A stretch of DNA of 64,000 bases from Zhengitettix transpicula (GCA_037074705.1 CM073592.1:30166629-30230628), one strand, 5' to 3'. Counted from the stretch's first letter, positions 13,446 through 26,533 are shown. Numbers and translations: made by a program. The notes: a model not told the origin generated them from the letters alone.

Positions 13446-16400
13446 TTTAATTTCATTTGACCATATCAAATTTTTAAAATATTTTTCTTGCTCCTACTTC
13501 GTGGTATTTGAGTATCCACACGTAAATCACGCCGACAGAGCTGGTCCCAAAACGCAGACTTTCCTCTGAGCATTGTTTGCGGACTTTCGCAGGCGGCCTG
13601 TGAGAACACACGCTGTTGTATCATAAAACAGTCTTACATAACTCACGGTTCCTGGAACTTTCGTGGCTTACTTTAGCATTGTTCGTCGCTTTGTTTACTA
13701 ATCTGGGAGCGAGATGCTTTCGCTCCAGATATTGTCCTGGTAATTCTCTCTGTATTGCATAGTGTCCCCGTACCAGATTCCAGCGGCTCGTTTTCAGTTT
13801 CACTTTTATTTTCATCGATGCTCCACTTAGAGGGTATGCGCGTCGTAAATTCTGCTCTTCGATCGTGAGGTATTGAACGAGGCTTAAATAATTCATTACC
13901 ACGCCGTTGTCGCTGCTGCTAACTAACCGGGTCAAGGGTTTCACGTCCTATTGCGGGTTATGCCTCGATTGTTGCGGATCGCGAACGAGCTTTTGCGCTC
14001 ACGGGATTTCACGACTCGTGGATCTACTTTTTTCGCATCACTGTTGGAAGAAAGATCTCCAGCTGAATCCTAAATTTGTCGTCTCGTTGAATATCTACTT
14101 TGTTTTTTTCTGTGATTTTCTACCCAGCTCGAGTTGAAAATCAAATTAATGTGGTAAAATCTTGACATTTCTTAGTCCGGGTTGCACTCAAAACTCCTTC
14201 AGAGGTTTAGTTTACGATGAATATTCCTGGTCAAAGTTATTTGTATGCACAGGGAAAATCTGGAGACTCAGAAACAGTTAAGTTACAGTGATGAAAAGAA
14301 CAAGCATTAAAGCGAAGTTCTCACTTGAGTGCGCATTTCATAGGACAGATGAGCTTGGGAAGAACAGTAAAAAAAGAATAAATTAATTCTTTGAAATTAG
14401 AATAAAAGGCTGCATAGGCTGATCAGCTCTGAGAGAGGAGGGTTCAATTAGCTGATAGTGATAAATAATATGAATAATGAACTTAATTGGAAAGACTGTT
14501 CGTGAAGTTAACCGCTGTTAGAAGAACGTACGATTATGCGTTTGTAGAAATGTACCTAACCAAAGTTTTTGTGTCTTTAGAGTCATTTAGAGTGACTCTT
14601 CAAGTTCTTTCCTGTGCTATCCTCTTCATATCTTTATATTTACTATTTCCCACAATTATTTAATTGCAACTTGTAACAACTATTACTGCACCTTCCACCA
14701 TTATATTTTCAGGTCTTGGTGCCTCTCAATATTTTCCCCATTATTTCTTGCCTTGTAACTCCGAAAACTTTGATAGAACTGTGTTTCCTCTGTGCGCTCA
14801 TTTCATTTCATTTTAAATTTTTATTACAAAGCATTACAAATGCGTCTAGGATTCGCTTTGCAGGCTTTCCAAACGTCCCGGTTTCATTTTCATGTCATCC
14901 TTTACTGCATTCAAGCAGTTTTAACAGCCAGTTACGCAGTTTTAATTGTTTGTTTTTTTCTTAAAGTCGTCGTGCCTTCCTAAATTGGCTGTTTGTTAAA
15001 TGTGATATTTGTAGTTAAATATCAATCCATTAATAATATCATTCTGCAGATTCATGCAGCATTAAGGAAGATTTCAACTCCATGCTACAGTTACTCTCAA
15101 ATGGTATTTAAATATTGTTAACAGTGTCATCAGAAACGAATAGAGTTTGGGAATTATTTGCCGCTTTTAAATCAAAAATTTAGTTTAATTCTGACAATGG
15201 TAATTAGGACCGTCAGTCTCTCTATAAGCTACATTTCCTGCAATTTAGACCTGCTGACCAGTCATTGCCAATGGCAAAATGTGGTTTGGCGAGAGCAAAA
15301 ATAATCTGTGCAGAGGCGTGTCAATGTCATTTCTCTTTTTCCTGTAAGTTCGCCCTTGGGGCGCAAAGGTGAATGCTGTCCATTGCTCCCGGCCGATTTC
15401 AGACTTACCAACTTTTCATGATCTGTTTCAAAATGCCAGACAAAATCCTCCAAGAACAGCTATTCCCGTTAAGAACGAAACTGTTGTGAATAATAATTTC
15501 CTATTCTCACAGCGGACTGACCTGTTTTCGAACGTGGCAATTTTAACTATTTTATTTTCAATTGAAAAGTGTTACTTTCACTAGCGATTAAGTGTTGAAT
15601 TAGTTCCAACGCCCGAGCCCAGCTGCTTCTGGTTGATTCTAGTTTTGTTCTCGAAACGAGTTTCAGCTGGAGATGGTTTTTCTGCGGTATTTAACGTATT
15701 TCACGTAGTAATTCTATCTCCCAAAACTTTTTACTTTTTACATTTAAACCCCGTGGAGACCTGTTAGCTTGCAGGCATACTTCTGCGTGCTGTACATAAT
15801 TGGCCTTGTATAGAATTTAATTTCAGTTACTGATTTTATTTCAAATTTATTATCTTCACGCTTTGTTCATTTACTATTTCTCCTACTGATACTAACACTT
15901 TTATAATGAGAAATTTCGTCCACCAGTCGATTCCTTTGATTTTAATTTTAAAAATAGTCATCATGACCTGTGATTTTCTGCAGAAATAAATATTCATGTA
16001 AACCATTCATCTTCATCCTTGGTTATGTCTAAGTCTTACGCTGGTTTAATTATGAAGTAAGTATCGGATCGTGTGGCTAACTCACAAATTCAAGTTGTCA
16101 ATTGATTAATGTCAGGCCAAATTCGAGACTTAAAGGAATCTGGGAATGAAATGCTCCTCCTCATTGGTCTCCTTGGTTTACCGAATCAGAACTTACAAAT
16201 AATTTTACGCAATTTTAGGAAGATATATTAATCGATTCCTTCGAAGACTTTTACTTACAACTTCATTTTTAAGACACAATGATGATGACTCGCTGAATAC
16301 AGACTTGTTAGAAGAAAAACTTTCCTGATATTCGTAATCAACAATGCTCTTCAAATTCCTAATCGATAAGTTGATATGCGAAGTTTATAAAAACCAATAG

Positions 16401-17304
16401 TTTAATATCAGAAACAAATTGCTCTTATTTCTTTATTCTCCCTTTATGGCTGCATTTATTTGTTCTAAACCTTTCCGACTTCCAATTTTACCACACTGTG
16501 ACAAAAATCTCGATTTGTATATCAACTAATACACGTTGTTGTCCACAACCGTTGTCTTTGTCAGTTGTTTTTTTTTCAGGCAGCAATCTTGTGATTTGTT
16601 TCATGTGGTTCTCCATAAATTTTAACTGTGCATTGAAGTCTTCGTGCCACGGTACTTACTACACTTAATTTCGGTTTTATGTGCTGATAATTCCTATATG
16701 ATTTCTGTCATTGTGTTTTGCCTTCAGGGCTCATCATACGACTCACCCAAGTGTCTGATCTTCCCACGGCAATTCCTTATTTATTTAGTTCACTCAATGT
16801 TTGCACCTCACATTTCCGACACGACAAATCTAAACTACATAATCATTAGCAGTAACTGGAGTGGTGAAGATTTAAACTCACCTAAGATCCGCTTAAGAAT
16901 TTGTTTTTGGAGTAATTTTTCAGGAAGTATGTTTGAAAGCAACCGTTTAAATAGTAGAATTCGTGTTTGTTGATGGAGTAATTATGACACGTGAGTCCGA
17001 ACACTCAAGAATATGAAGTTATTTTATATAGACTAATTCAAAAGTGTATGATTGAGGAACCTTAGGATTTTATCCAATAATTTATATCTTGAGAACCAAC
17101 TTAGACGAAGTGATTTTTGGCCCACACGAATTAGATTTTTCTATATTTCCAGTACGTCTGCTTGGAATTTATATGTTGCCTATTGCCTCTTTAAATTTTC
17201 TTTTAAACCTTCCTTGTCAGAGCACACGGAGGAAGCCTTTCAGAAATGATTACGTTTATTCTCCAGAGAGCTTGGAAGCCGGCATGAAATGTTTTCCCAC
17301 TCAC

Positions 17305-17350
17305 CTAAGAGCAGCACAGCGAGGATGGTTGTGAGCGCCGCGATGTCCAT
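17305..17350 (-). CDS. Gene A, coding exon 1 (signal peptide)
   Basis: ATG (17350-17348) opens MDIAALTTILAVLLL plus one G, followed by the perfect donor CTTAG|GTGAGT. The hydrophobic core is a typical eukaryotic signal peptide; cleavage after VECA would fall at the start of exon 2. The phase (1) and Gly codon fit the acceptor at 1815 exactly. An in-frame ATG 44 codons upstream has no stop between, but its product would bury the signal sequence, so the inner ATG is preferred. The sequence around the start (CGCGCCATGG) is a good initiation context. Local GC content is much higher than in the surroundings. Confidence 0.8.
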
Positions 17351-17482
17351 GGCGCGGCTGCGATCACCACACTGACACTCTGCGGAGCTGCGTGAAAGTG
17401 TCTCCTGCTCCTTTCCACAGCACCCCCACTCACCTGCGGACCTTGGATCTGGAGAAAGCAGACAGCCCTCAGCCTTACTCAA
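17351..17482 (-). other. Gene A 5' leader region with extra splice-like sites
   Basis: GC-rich minus-strand leader between the ATG and a likely start site near 17480. It contains a consensus donor CAG|GTGAGT near 17429-17437 and an acceptor-like TTTCACGCAG ending at 17388. Either could be used if transcription starts further upstream (see 31390-31526). It also holds an initiator-like TCAGT at 17371-17375. Use of any of these sites is inference. Confidence 0.4.
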
Positions 17483-17507
17483 AACTCTATTTTGGGCTGG
17501 ATTTTGT

Positions 17508-17513
17508 TTTATA
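17508..17513 (-). promoter_or_regulatory. TATA box, proximal promoter of gene A
   Basis: TATAAA on the minus strand (GGTATAAAAC), about 160 nt upstream of the gene A start codon. A start site about 30 nt downstream would fall near 17480, giving a leader of about 130 nt. Confidence 0.45.
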
Positions 17514-20500
17514 CCATTCCATGCAATAAGCAGTACCTAACATTGCAAGATTTCTATCTCACACAGTCTTTTTTATTATCAGGTATTTCAGGGCTTAGTC
17601 AGGCTTACTTATCCATTTAATGAATTCAATTTCCTCCATTCATCTCAATATTTAGCTGCTTCAACCCGTCGTCCACTTGGTCTTTTCAATGGTTTCCTTT
17701 GGCCACCAATCTTCTCTTTCAACTTGTTCTGCTCCCACTTTCTTTTCATTCCTCGCTATGTTCGTCATATGATCACCTTTGTTTTGTCTTTCGCTAGTGG
17801 TCTCTTTCCCTGATAACGAGGATCGTTCGAAAAGTTGGTCGGACAGTTTGGATTATATGGTAGATGACATACTATAAAGTTTCCACAATGTATCTTCAAT
17901 ATTTATTTTTGTAATAAAGAGAAGTAGATGAGAGTGGATGTTATATGAAAATTGATAAAATCCATATTCTATAAAATATAAATACTGCGTAATAAAAAGT
18001 TTAACTCCGAGTTACATTCGACGGTAAGCGAATCTTCAGAAGCGGGCGGCTGAATTCAAATGCGGACGAAGCTTCACTTTTGGGTTGCGTGTGATCTAGG
18101 AAAAAATCTTTGAAATCCACAATGCACTGTTAAAATATTGTCGAGTGAAGAAGACACGTGATCCGCGAATCGTGTCCACAACCTTTTACATAAACACTAA
18201 AAATCTGTTCAAGGTGGTTGCCGCGTTTGTTAACCAGTTACTCAGCTACGATTTTTAAACGCAATTTAACAGAGTATTTACGACTTTTCACTTCTATTGA
18301 TGAAACGTGGATTGATTAAGTCGAAGTAATAGTCCAAAAAGTGGTTCTAAGCGGATTTTGGTGTTCCGAAGGCCGTTGTTTTGGTCGTATGCCTCTCACG
18401 GACTATTTAGAATGCGGCAGATCAATTGCCAGAATATATTGTGCAGCATTATTCTAGCAATTGAATCAAGCCGATAAGACCTTACGGCCACAGTTAGCCA
18501 GGGAAAAATTACTTTTAACTGAAATTATACACCCCGTCACACGTCTGCATCAAAGAAGTTGCGTGGAATTAAGAAGTCACAAACGAGACAAGATGGAAAA
18601 GGGATTATCTAAGCGCATTGATTTCAAAAGAGGCTACGTTCAATAATAATAAAAAATGGAAATAATATTTTTTTAATAAGAAAGATAGCCAATGCAAACA
18701 AAAAAGATAAATATAAATGTCACACAACTTTTCTGGGATCATTGTTCCTTTCGTCAGGTGCTAAGAAGACCTAGAGCGATACAACTGCACTGGTCAGTTG
18801 ACAACACTCAAAAGGCCTTTTTGTCTGTATTGGTTATCTTTCTTATTCATTATTTTCAATCAGACGTAAATTTTTCATTTTAATATTTTTTTTTTAGTTT
18901 GTAGGCTTGAATTTTTGCAACTCACATTTGAATCGGACTTTTCTACAGTTCTCTCCCTGCCTTTACTTTATTAAACTCTTTTTGAAATCTGTGAATCAAA
19001 TTGGTTTACGTATTCCATATTATTTTGCAGTATTTATAAGAAATTTATTATATATCATGCATATAAGATATTATAATTATTAATATGTATTGTTTATAAA
19101 ATAGGTAGTTTGTAGATATGTAACATAAAGTGAACGTTTAGCGGATAGATCATAGCTTTTAAAGCATACGAAACGGTTCTACTGCAGAATTACGTTTTCT
19201 ATATTTACTACAGGAATGATAGGAATCGGATTATCTCGTGTCCAGAGAAAGATTCAAGCGGTTCGTGTTGCATTTGTACTATTTACGGAAAGTAGGTGAC
19301 GCTGAGTTGAATCTTACCAGTAATGAGCTCGGAAACACTGAAGGCCCGTGTTTAGTGAAAGATCAAGGTTTCGTTCCACGGGACCTCTTTCTTGCCATTC
19401 GTCCTAGGTTCCCGCACCGTCGTCTCTAATTGCTTCGAAATGGAAAGCCAAGACCCTCGATAGTGTGTTTTCTCTTGGCATTGTTTGTATTTCGCCTAAT
19501 GATCTAAGGACCCACGCTCAGGTGAATTCTTTCAAAGCTGCTGCAGCCGGGTGAATGTCGTCTTTCCTCGGATATTGGTCTCATTTCTCTCGCTGACTAC
19601 GCATTTTGTCAGATATGTGCCACTTCTCCTTCTAGTGATTCACAGTTGGAGATTCATGTCCAGAGGTAAGGTAACCCTTGGATATATTCAAAGAATTATT
19701 TACAGTTGAAGCCGAATTTTTACATTTTTGTTCTCATCTTCATATGAGCTGTGCGCTAAAATTTTTCTTTTTAATGTATGAAGCCCTGTACAGTACAATG
19801 CATGAAGCCTGATGTATCGGTTTATTCTGCGTAAAAAACGTCTATTGGCGATTAAAGCCTTCACAGCCGAGTCATAAAGTCAGTTATCTACTTTCTCGCA
19901 GCGTTCCCTACTTTGGTCATCGGCAAGAAATCCTGACACGGTCTAAAATGAAGGTATAATAACTCTAAGAAATATACTCGAATGTTTTCACCATTTGAAT
20001 GTCATATTTCGCATTTTGAACTTTTTCTTATAACTGCGTGTAAGTCCGTCAACAATTTTCGAAATACGAAACGATCCTTAAAGAATACTGTAGTTGCTTC
20101 TTCCAAATAGTCTTTTTTTTTCTTACTTATTTTTTTAAAATTTGACAGTTTTAACCCTATTTGAAGTAAAAATTATGTATTTTATGCCGAGCTATTCTCG
20201 ACTTTTTTCTTTTCTTGCCCAGAGTATAATTATGTAAAGCGATGTTTTGCTAAATCTCACTTTATTTTAACAACTTTCCTTTATATACGCTGTTTAAAAA
20301 GTGTTTGCAGTCCAGTCCCGGCATATATTATAGTAATATGAAAGTATGTTATTGGTTAAATATCAGTTTGTTGTATTTGACACTGAATTTCTTGGTTCAT
20401 TTTCGACCACATACAAAGATATTCTCACTGGCATCTCTAAATTGTTTTTTAATTTACTATTAATACAATATTCGTCCTCCACAAACCATTTAATTTTGAA

Positions 20501-20587
20501 AATATGTTTCAATATATCTGAATAAACCTCTTTATCACCTCTGTGGACTAATGTAGAGGCCTTTACAGCAAACCTTGCATTTTTTAT
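17514..20587. other. Intergenic (or 5' intron), mostly featureless
   Basis: No supported gene. It contains one foldback-family copy (18673-18884). The remainder is AT-rich without recognisable coding or RNA features. Confidence 0.6.
18673..18884. repeat. Foldback/hammerhead family, copy 2
   Basis: The left arm is in reverse orientation (AATAAGAAAGATAGCCAATG ... CAACTGCACTGGTCAGTTGA). A truncated right arm follows (TTTTTGTCTGTATTGGTTAT ... CAATCAGACGTAAATTTTTC). The minus strand of the left arm keeps CACCTGACGAAAGGAACAA, then a mutated ATGATCCCAG and AAAAGTTGTGTG. Confidence 0.85.
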
Positions 20588-21353
20588 AACTTCTTCTTCG
20601 GCTTTTCCCCATTTATAGGTTTGCCGTCTTCAATTTATATTTCTGTCTGTCGTTCCAATCTCCCACTTCCAAATTCCTATCCTCCATTACGATTTTCACA
20701 TGGGTTTTCCACTTTAATCTGGGTCTGCCCCGTTCACTTTTCCAGGAGGTGACCATTGGTATATTTCTTTTGGCCATCTTCCATTTTCCATTCTTTGTAC
20801 GTGACCATACCATTTAAGGGTTTGATTTTCAATCCTTTTACGTCAGACGTGGTTACGTTCCTTTCTTTCCAAAGGAACTCATTTCTAATTTTATCCTGAC
20901 TTGTTTTTTGAAGACTTCTCCTCAGATAATCGAATTCCACTGTTCTAATTTTGTTCTTTTGTAATTCTGTCAGGGGCCAAGTTTCATTTCCATAACATAG
21001 AAAGTTCTGTATTATGCTCTTATAAATTTTGATTTTTGTTTCCTTTTTTAAATTTTTATTCCAAATTATTCCGTGTAAAATCTTGGTAGCATTCTTTAAC
21101 ATTGCAATTTTAGTTTGTATTTCTCTTTCACGTGTTCCTACATTTGTAATTATTGACCCCAAGTATTTTAAAAAATCACTTTTTATTTTATTTTTCCTGT
21201 TTCGAGTGTTATGTCTTCTACATATTTTCCTAAACACATATATTCTGTCTTCTGTAAATTTATGTTCAGTCCCCATTTTTTATATTCTTCCATGAGCTTA
21301 TTTATCATGTATGTCATGTCCTCTTCATCTCCTGCAAATATTACATATTGTTG
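20588..21353 (-). mobile_element. LINE relic, RT thumb to C-terminus
   Basis: The minus strand reads QYVIFAGDEEDMTYMINKL at about 21350, then EEYKKWGLNINLQKTEY and FLKYLGSIITNVG. Further on come TKIKIYKSIIQNFLCYGNE, FDYLRRSLQKTSQDKIRN, and the closing GRPRLKWKTHVK, ending near 20613 with a (GAA)n-type tail at 20590-20600. These are the post-catalytic parts of a non-LTR RT. There is a frameshift near 20760. The 5' end stops at the DDQ site, and the missing motif lies inverted beside it (21345-21377). Confidence 0.85.
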
Positions 21354-21377
21354 TTTGCCGACGATCAGGTAATAATT
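21345..21377 (+). mobile_element. Inverted RT catalytic-motif fragment (LLFADDQVII)
   Basis: Plus-strand codons read ILLFADDQVII, the catalytic motif C of LINE reverse transcriptases. It abuts, in opposite orientation, the LINE relic that begins just after this motif. The two share the bases ATATTGTTG (21345-21353) at the joint. Sequence to the right cannot be assigned to the element with confidence. Confidence 0.55.
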
Positions 21378-24300
21378 TTTATAACTACGTTTTCAAATAT
21401 CTCAGAGTATGATTTGGCGGTTAATTTTATTCGCAGCATTGTCACCAAAGGAGGAATAAAGTACTAAAAATTTGCTTTCGTGTTCTGACCTAGCCAATAG
21501 GGATCTCGTGAGGCGTTCAACTTTCCTCGATAGGATCGTCTCCATGTCAAAGGCCATTGCGAAGACTTGCGGTCATCACTTTCTACCTCACCGCCGGTGT
21601 TCAGATTAGCCACTTTCCATGCCAAACTTGCTTTCACGTCTATGATATTTTCTAAAGGGCACCTTGCCTCCGTCACGCAGAGGAATTTGTCCGCTGAATA
21701 TATTTAATTACCCAACATTCGACGCATAAGCCGTAACGAAACAAGGTATAATAGCTATTGCACGTGACATGTAAAAAACCATTCAATAAGTCTGCATCAA
21801 TAGCATAAAGAATAATCGGGTGAAGGTAAGCTTGAAGGGGTTACAACAGGATCAGTTGGGATTTAGGAGGCACGAGGAAAAGACATTTTGGTCTTACGTA
21901 GAAGAATATGTACACACTTATGATATTCATGGACGAGTAAGAACAAACCATAAAATCTGTGAATTCTTTTTTTTTTAATCTCGGTCTTCGATCTCGACTA
22001 CTTCGCTGACGATCGAAGAATAAAGAATGAGGACAAGAATTATAAATACCACGTAATGTTCCCAAATGTTGTTATCATGATTCATCAGTCACTATTGATA
22101 AGAATTTAAAGTGATCGTAAAGTTATAGTGACGGAAGTATTCGTACCGTAGCTCCTGTCGTAATAGTCCATATATAAGTAATATTTGTGGGCAAGAAAGT
22201 GAGGTTTTTTTAAAAATATATTTGTAACCTAAAAAAAACCACTTTAATTTGCCTGGTACGCGATGTGGCAGTCGTGTTGAACGGAAGCCAGAACAAAATT
22301 ATAGAAAGGTAACTACTGGTCCCCACCTCAATATACTTTCTACCATCTCAGTTAAGTTGTAGTGTCAGACTAATGGAGGAGGAAATTGTATCGTTGGCAA
22401 GGGCGTGAATTTCTAAAGGTTATTCAAGCGTAACGTTATGAAGCGTGTAAAAAAGTAAATTAATATCATAGAAAATATTGTACGAGATTTAAAAATTTTA
22501 AAAATAAGCAAATAATACTATATTTCATATTTTCATAGCACTTCAAAATATATTTCAACTGTTAATATTCAATTGAACTGACATTCATGTTTGATTTAAA
22601 AAGTTTAATAATTTTTTTTTGTTCGAATATCCGATACTTCCTTGTTGTTAGTTTAACTTTATATAATTTTTTTTGTATATATGTAACTTAAAATGCTGTC
22701 GTTTAATAGCCTAATGGTTAGGGGGTCATATTACAAAGTCGACTCTTTGAATTGTTCTATTTATGATGTAAGACTTCCTCGTGGCTAATAACTCGATACA
22801 TAAATCATATTTAAGATAACTTGTACTAGTCGTAAACCTACAAATTACCTCGACCATTAATATCACATTAATACACTTGGTCGGTTAATGTTCACAGGAT
22901 ATGTGTACTATAGTATTTTAATTATGCCGCTCCTGTGCTTTCCTGTTCGGCCAAATTGCGAAGAAATCTGGGAAAGATGAGACGCAGGAGTTGGTCAAAT
23001 TACAGACGTATTTAGCATGATTTTGTACGTGATCTAAATTTACTTAATAAAAATTATTGGCACTTTTCTGTTACTCGTTATTCTTAGAGTAGTCATTGAG
23101 TACATCTGTTATTGTAATTGCAAAGCATAAAATAGAGCTCAGGAGCATTCTGAAAGAAACGATCTCTTTAAGTGGTATTTTTTTACATTAGTTTTTGTTA
23201 GAAAAATAAAGTAATAATTGAAGTCCAAACTGACAAATCGGTCTAATCGTTTCAGCCAACGATGCCAATTAGTGGAACGTAATTGTACCTTTGTCTTTAC
23301 AAGCACACATTTTTGGTTGACTGGTCTATGGAAAATTGATATGAATAACCATTATAAGCAGCTTACATCATAGTTAACATTATCAAATGTAGGATGAGCA
23401 TGCGAAACGCTGAAGTAGGGGATGAATAGATAAAACTTAAAGGGAATGGCACGCATTTAATGGAGAAATATCCGTAAGGAGCCAGGAACGTATATCTTGA
23501 CTAACAGTGGAAGTGTGTTATAAATGTATTGTCTTGCCTCACGTTCAAAGACAAGAGTGTAAAGGACTTCCGCTAGACGCTCCTGTCAAATTGCAAAATA
23601 TTAGGTTTTTGTGTAGTTCCTCCGTTACGACAGTTACAGATTTTTACAAATTTTTGCAAATGGATTTTTATGGACCAACTGTTATGAATTTATTGGCAAA
23701 ATTATTTTTTTAATTTAATTTGAGATGTTGCGAACAGTATAGGAATCTTGGAGAAGCTCTTTATCTGGAATGAATGGAAGAACTGGTACTGAGAAGCAGA
23801 CGATGTTCTTCTAGCCATGGGACGTTGTTCAGCGCACTATGGTGTTGTGGCTTACGACTAAAGGAAGCGTGTGAGTTTCTCTGTTTCAGTTGGTTGCAAC
23901 TGCCGGTATGTGGACTTGGTTTACCTCACGTCCAGAGAAAGTAACACACATACAAATTACGTGTAACGTATTATAAACAGCTGCTTCTAAATGCAAGTTA
24001 AAATCTACGCTCTGAAAACTTTAACTGACGCTTCTGCAAATTCTATAAGACTTATAATAATGATCAATTATATTACTACTGTTCGGGAGTGCAGATGGTT
24101 CAATTTAGTACTTAATAATCCGTACCAGATAACTATTACTAACACATGAAAGGCGAACGTTTGAATTAAAATCACTTCGGAAAATATTCGGTAGTACAAG
24201 ATACAAGACTCATTCATTAAATTGGTAAGCGCTTCATATAATTACGGGATACTTTTCTCCATAACTGCCAAATATTGACAGGAACAATGATTTCTTCTAA

Positions 24301-24530
24301 CAGGGTGGTGCCACAAGTCACACAGCGCGCGAGACTGTCCCGTTGTCGAGCGAAAAGAATTCTTGGAAAGATTATTTCACGGAATTGTGACATGAATTGA
24401 CCGAGCGACTTATTTCTGAAGGATTATGTGAAATCTCAGATTTTCGAGAATAGCCCACACGTGAGCTTCAATAACATATCACGTAGGTCTTTTAAACAAA
24501 ACAAAGCAGAGGAGACATTTGAATAATTCT
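21378..24530. other. Intergenic, no gene seen
   Basis: AT-rich. Apart from a degenerate tRNA-like SINE head near 22700, I see no gene or named repeat. Confidence 0.6.
22695..22770 (+). repeat. Degenerate tRNA-derived SINE head
   Basis: TAGCCTAATGG at 22707-22717 fits a Pol III A box and is followed by TTAGGGGGTCAT as in tRNA-derived SINEs. About 30 nt on, GACTCTTTGAATTGTTC is a decayed B box (expected GGTTCGAATCC). It cannot fold as an intact tRNA. Confidence 0.4.
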
Positions 24531-24531
24531 G

Positions 24532-24685
24532 ACCTCCTGTGGTGCAGGGGTCAGCGTGACTGCCTCACATCACAGAGGTCCCGGGTTCGAATCCCGTCGT
24601 GGGCGTGGACGTTTGTATGCGTGAGAGAAACTCGTCAATTCAGTTCCCATACTGTGTCGCTAATAAATAAACCAATATAAAAATA
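24532..24685 (+). repeat. tRNA-derived SINE
   Basis: The head resembles a tRNA gene. An A-box-like TGGTGCAGGGGTCAGCGTG starts at 24540, and a perfect B box GGTTCGAATCC lies at 24584-24594 within a TCCCGGG...CCCG-type T arm. A non-tRNA body follows (CGTGGACGTTTGTATGCGTG) and an A/T-rich end (AATAAATAAACCAATATAAA). The 5' part does not form a proper acceptor stem, so it is a SINE rather than a tRNA gene. Transcription by Pol III is expected from the boxes. Confidence 0.75.
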
Positions 24686-24689
24686 ATGC

Positions 24690-26352
24690 TAATTTCTAAA
24701 TACAAATGTCGAAGAGTGAATTTTAATATGTAATTAATAAGTATGGTTTGTTACATGTCGTTTCAGTTACGGCACATTTTTTAAGTAGAATTTTTGGGTC
24801 AATGAAGTAAATTGCTGTTTTTCTCAAAGAAGTTTCCGCCAAGGTAGTGTATTCCTTTATTTACTTCCGCTGTGAACCTTTTTTGAAATTTTATTTTTTA
24901 ACTCCTTTACTGCATTTTTTAAAATATTTTTGTAGATGTGTTCTTGTGAAGTTCAGGTATTTGGTATTTTGTTGTACGACAGTTCATAAAAATGTTTCGC
25001 ATACATGTTATTATTTCATTTATGATAATGTGGCTCGATATTTGTAATAGTATTACATATTAATTAATGTATTATTTTATTTGCTGCACCTCATATTTGA
25101 ATTTTATTTTTTATATTGCCTGTGTTTGATTTTCATCACGAGACTACCAGTTTATTTTTTTATCAGGACGCAGAATATAATATCACAATAATATTGTTAA
25201 TTACGTAACGGAAGAAATAATTTTCTTTTTAAAGTGAATAATAATTACATATACATTTAATGGAATACGTTTTATTTCATAAACATATGTCAAAGTGTTG
25301 CATGGCTCGTGGCCGCCCTTCGTGGGATTAACATGGAATCGTAGTTATTCTTATCACAATTTTTCAAGTAAAAGAAATTTTGGTTTAGTGTAACTGCGTG
25401 TGTGAATTTTCTTGTGTGTCGGTAACCGATTACCAATTGTTGGTTATTAGGACTGTAATCGTCACTGGGTAAAATTGTTTTATTTTTTTTTATATTCAGA
25501 CAATGTTGGAATATATGTTGAGTATATAATCGATTCAGGAACGGAGATCGCTAATTTCCGATCGATTTCCCCTGGAGAGGTTCCGGTTCTGGGAGTGCCG
25601 CAACACGTATTGTGTTACTGACTCGAAAGTCTGCTCCAATTACAATAGCTTCATAGGTGCTGTAATAAAGAACTAGACGTGTCAGACTCATGAAATGGAA
25701 AGTGGAAGAAATAGTAGCTCCTCACCGTCGCATTGCGGGAAAGGCGAGGAATCTTGCGTAACTTCAATCAATTTGTTGGTACTTCACAGACGTATGTCGA
25801 ATTATGTACTTACCATACACTTTTTACACATTCATATACAATAAAATGAGCCATTGCTACATAGTACGCTTATTCAATGTAATATATATACCATTAATAC
25901 AATATTTGTCAGATTGCTTATTATATATCAGAACCTTATTTTATTTCGGTATTCTAATTTGATAAATACATATCCTTTCTTATTTCTCTTTGACTGGATA
26001 AGAAATGGTTTATACTGAATTCAAATGGAATATTTGAGGTGGTAATTGATTGTATATGGAAGTCATTCTGTGCATTGGAGCCTTTGAGGTGGATGTTGAT
26101 TTTATATTAGTGCTATAAAATAATTGCTGGTGTCTTGGTAAAACGATGGTACATGAAAATGTTCTTATGAATGCACTTTAAGCAATAGAATTTGATTTGT
26201 ATTCTTCTGTTGAAGCCAGATTCTTTTTCTCTTTTTACTGCTACTTCAGTCTCGAGCATTGTCGAATCCACTCGTTGTTTATTTTGAAATGAATTAATGT
26301 GAATGTTGCAGTTGCATGAACGGAAAAACTGTAATAAAAGATTCCTCTCTTA
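24690..26352. other. Intergenic, no gene seen
   Basis: AT-rich stretch without a supported ORF, RNA gene or recognised repeat. Confidence 0.6.
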
Positions 26353-26533
26353 CTGCATTTCTTTAGGCTAATGCCGGGTAGGATCCTTAAACTATAGCCC
26401 GGGGGCCCTAGTTAACCCTTGGCTACCTTCCTCTACCCTTCCGCATCCCCCCTTTCAAATCCCTTCCTATGCTATTAAAGGGGAGTTGCCCAACGTTGAT
26501 TACCCTCATGTAGCCTGTTACCCTAAAAAAAAA
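26353..26533 (+). repeat. A-tailed retroposon family, copy 1 (shortest)
   Basis: Shares CTGCATTTCTT, GGTAGGATCCTTAAA, ATAGCCCGGGGGCCCTAGTT, AACCCTTGGCTACCTTCCTC and AGGGGAGTTGCC with copies at 33003-33340 and 58787-59140. It ends in an A run at 26525-26533. It starts further 3' than the other copies, as expected of 5'-truncated retroposons. Confidence 0.85.

Larger units (their letters stand above)
1816..17304 (-). other. Gene A intron 1 (15.5 kb)
   Basis: A phase 1 intron between the signal-peptide exon and exon 2. It holds LINE relics (2747-3310 and 12330-13445), an AT microsatellite, a partial foldback-family copy (7558-7668) and an unexplained 181-codon ORF at 9430-9975. The stretches 3311-7490, 7670-9429, 9976-12329 and 13446-17300 show no gene, RNA or named repeat that I can support. 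Confidence 0.7.

Noticed and set aside
24532..24605. A true tRNA gene
   Set aside because: The B box is perfect, but no acceptor-stem pairing or standard anticodon arm is formed, and a SINE body follows.
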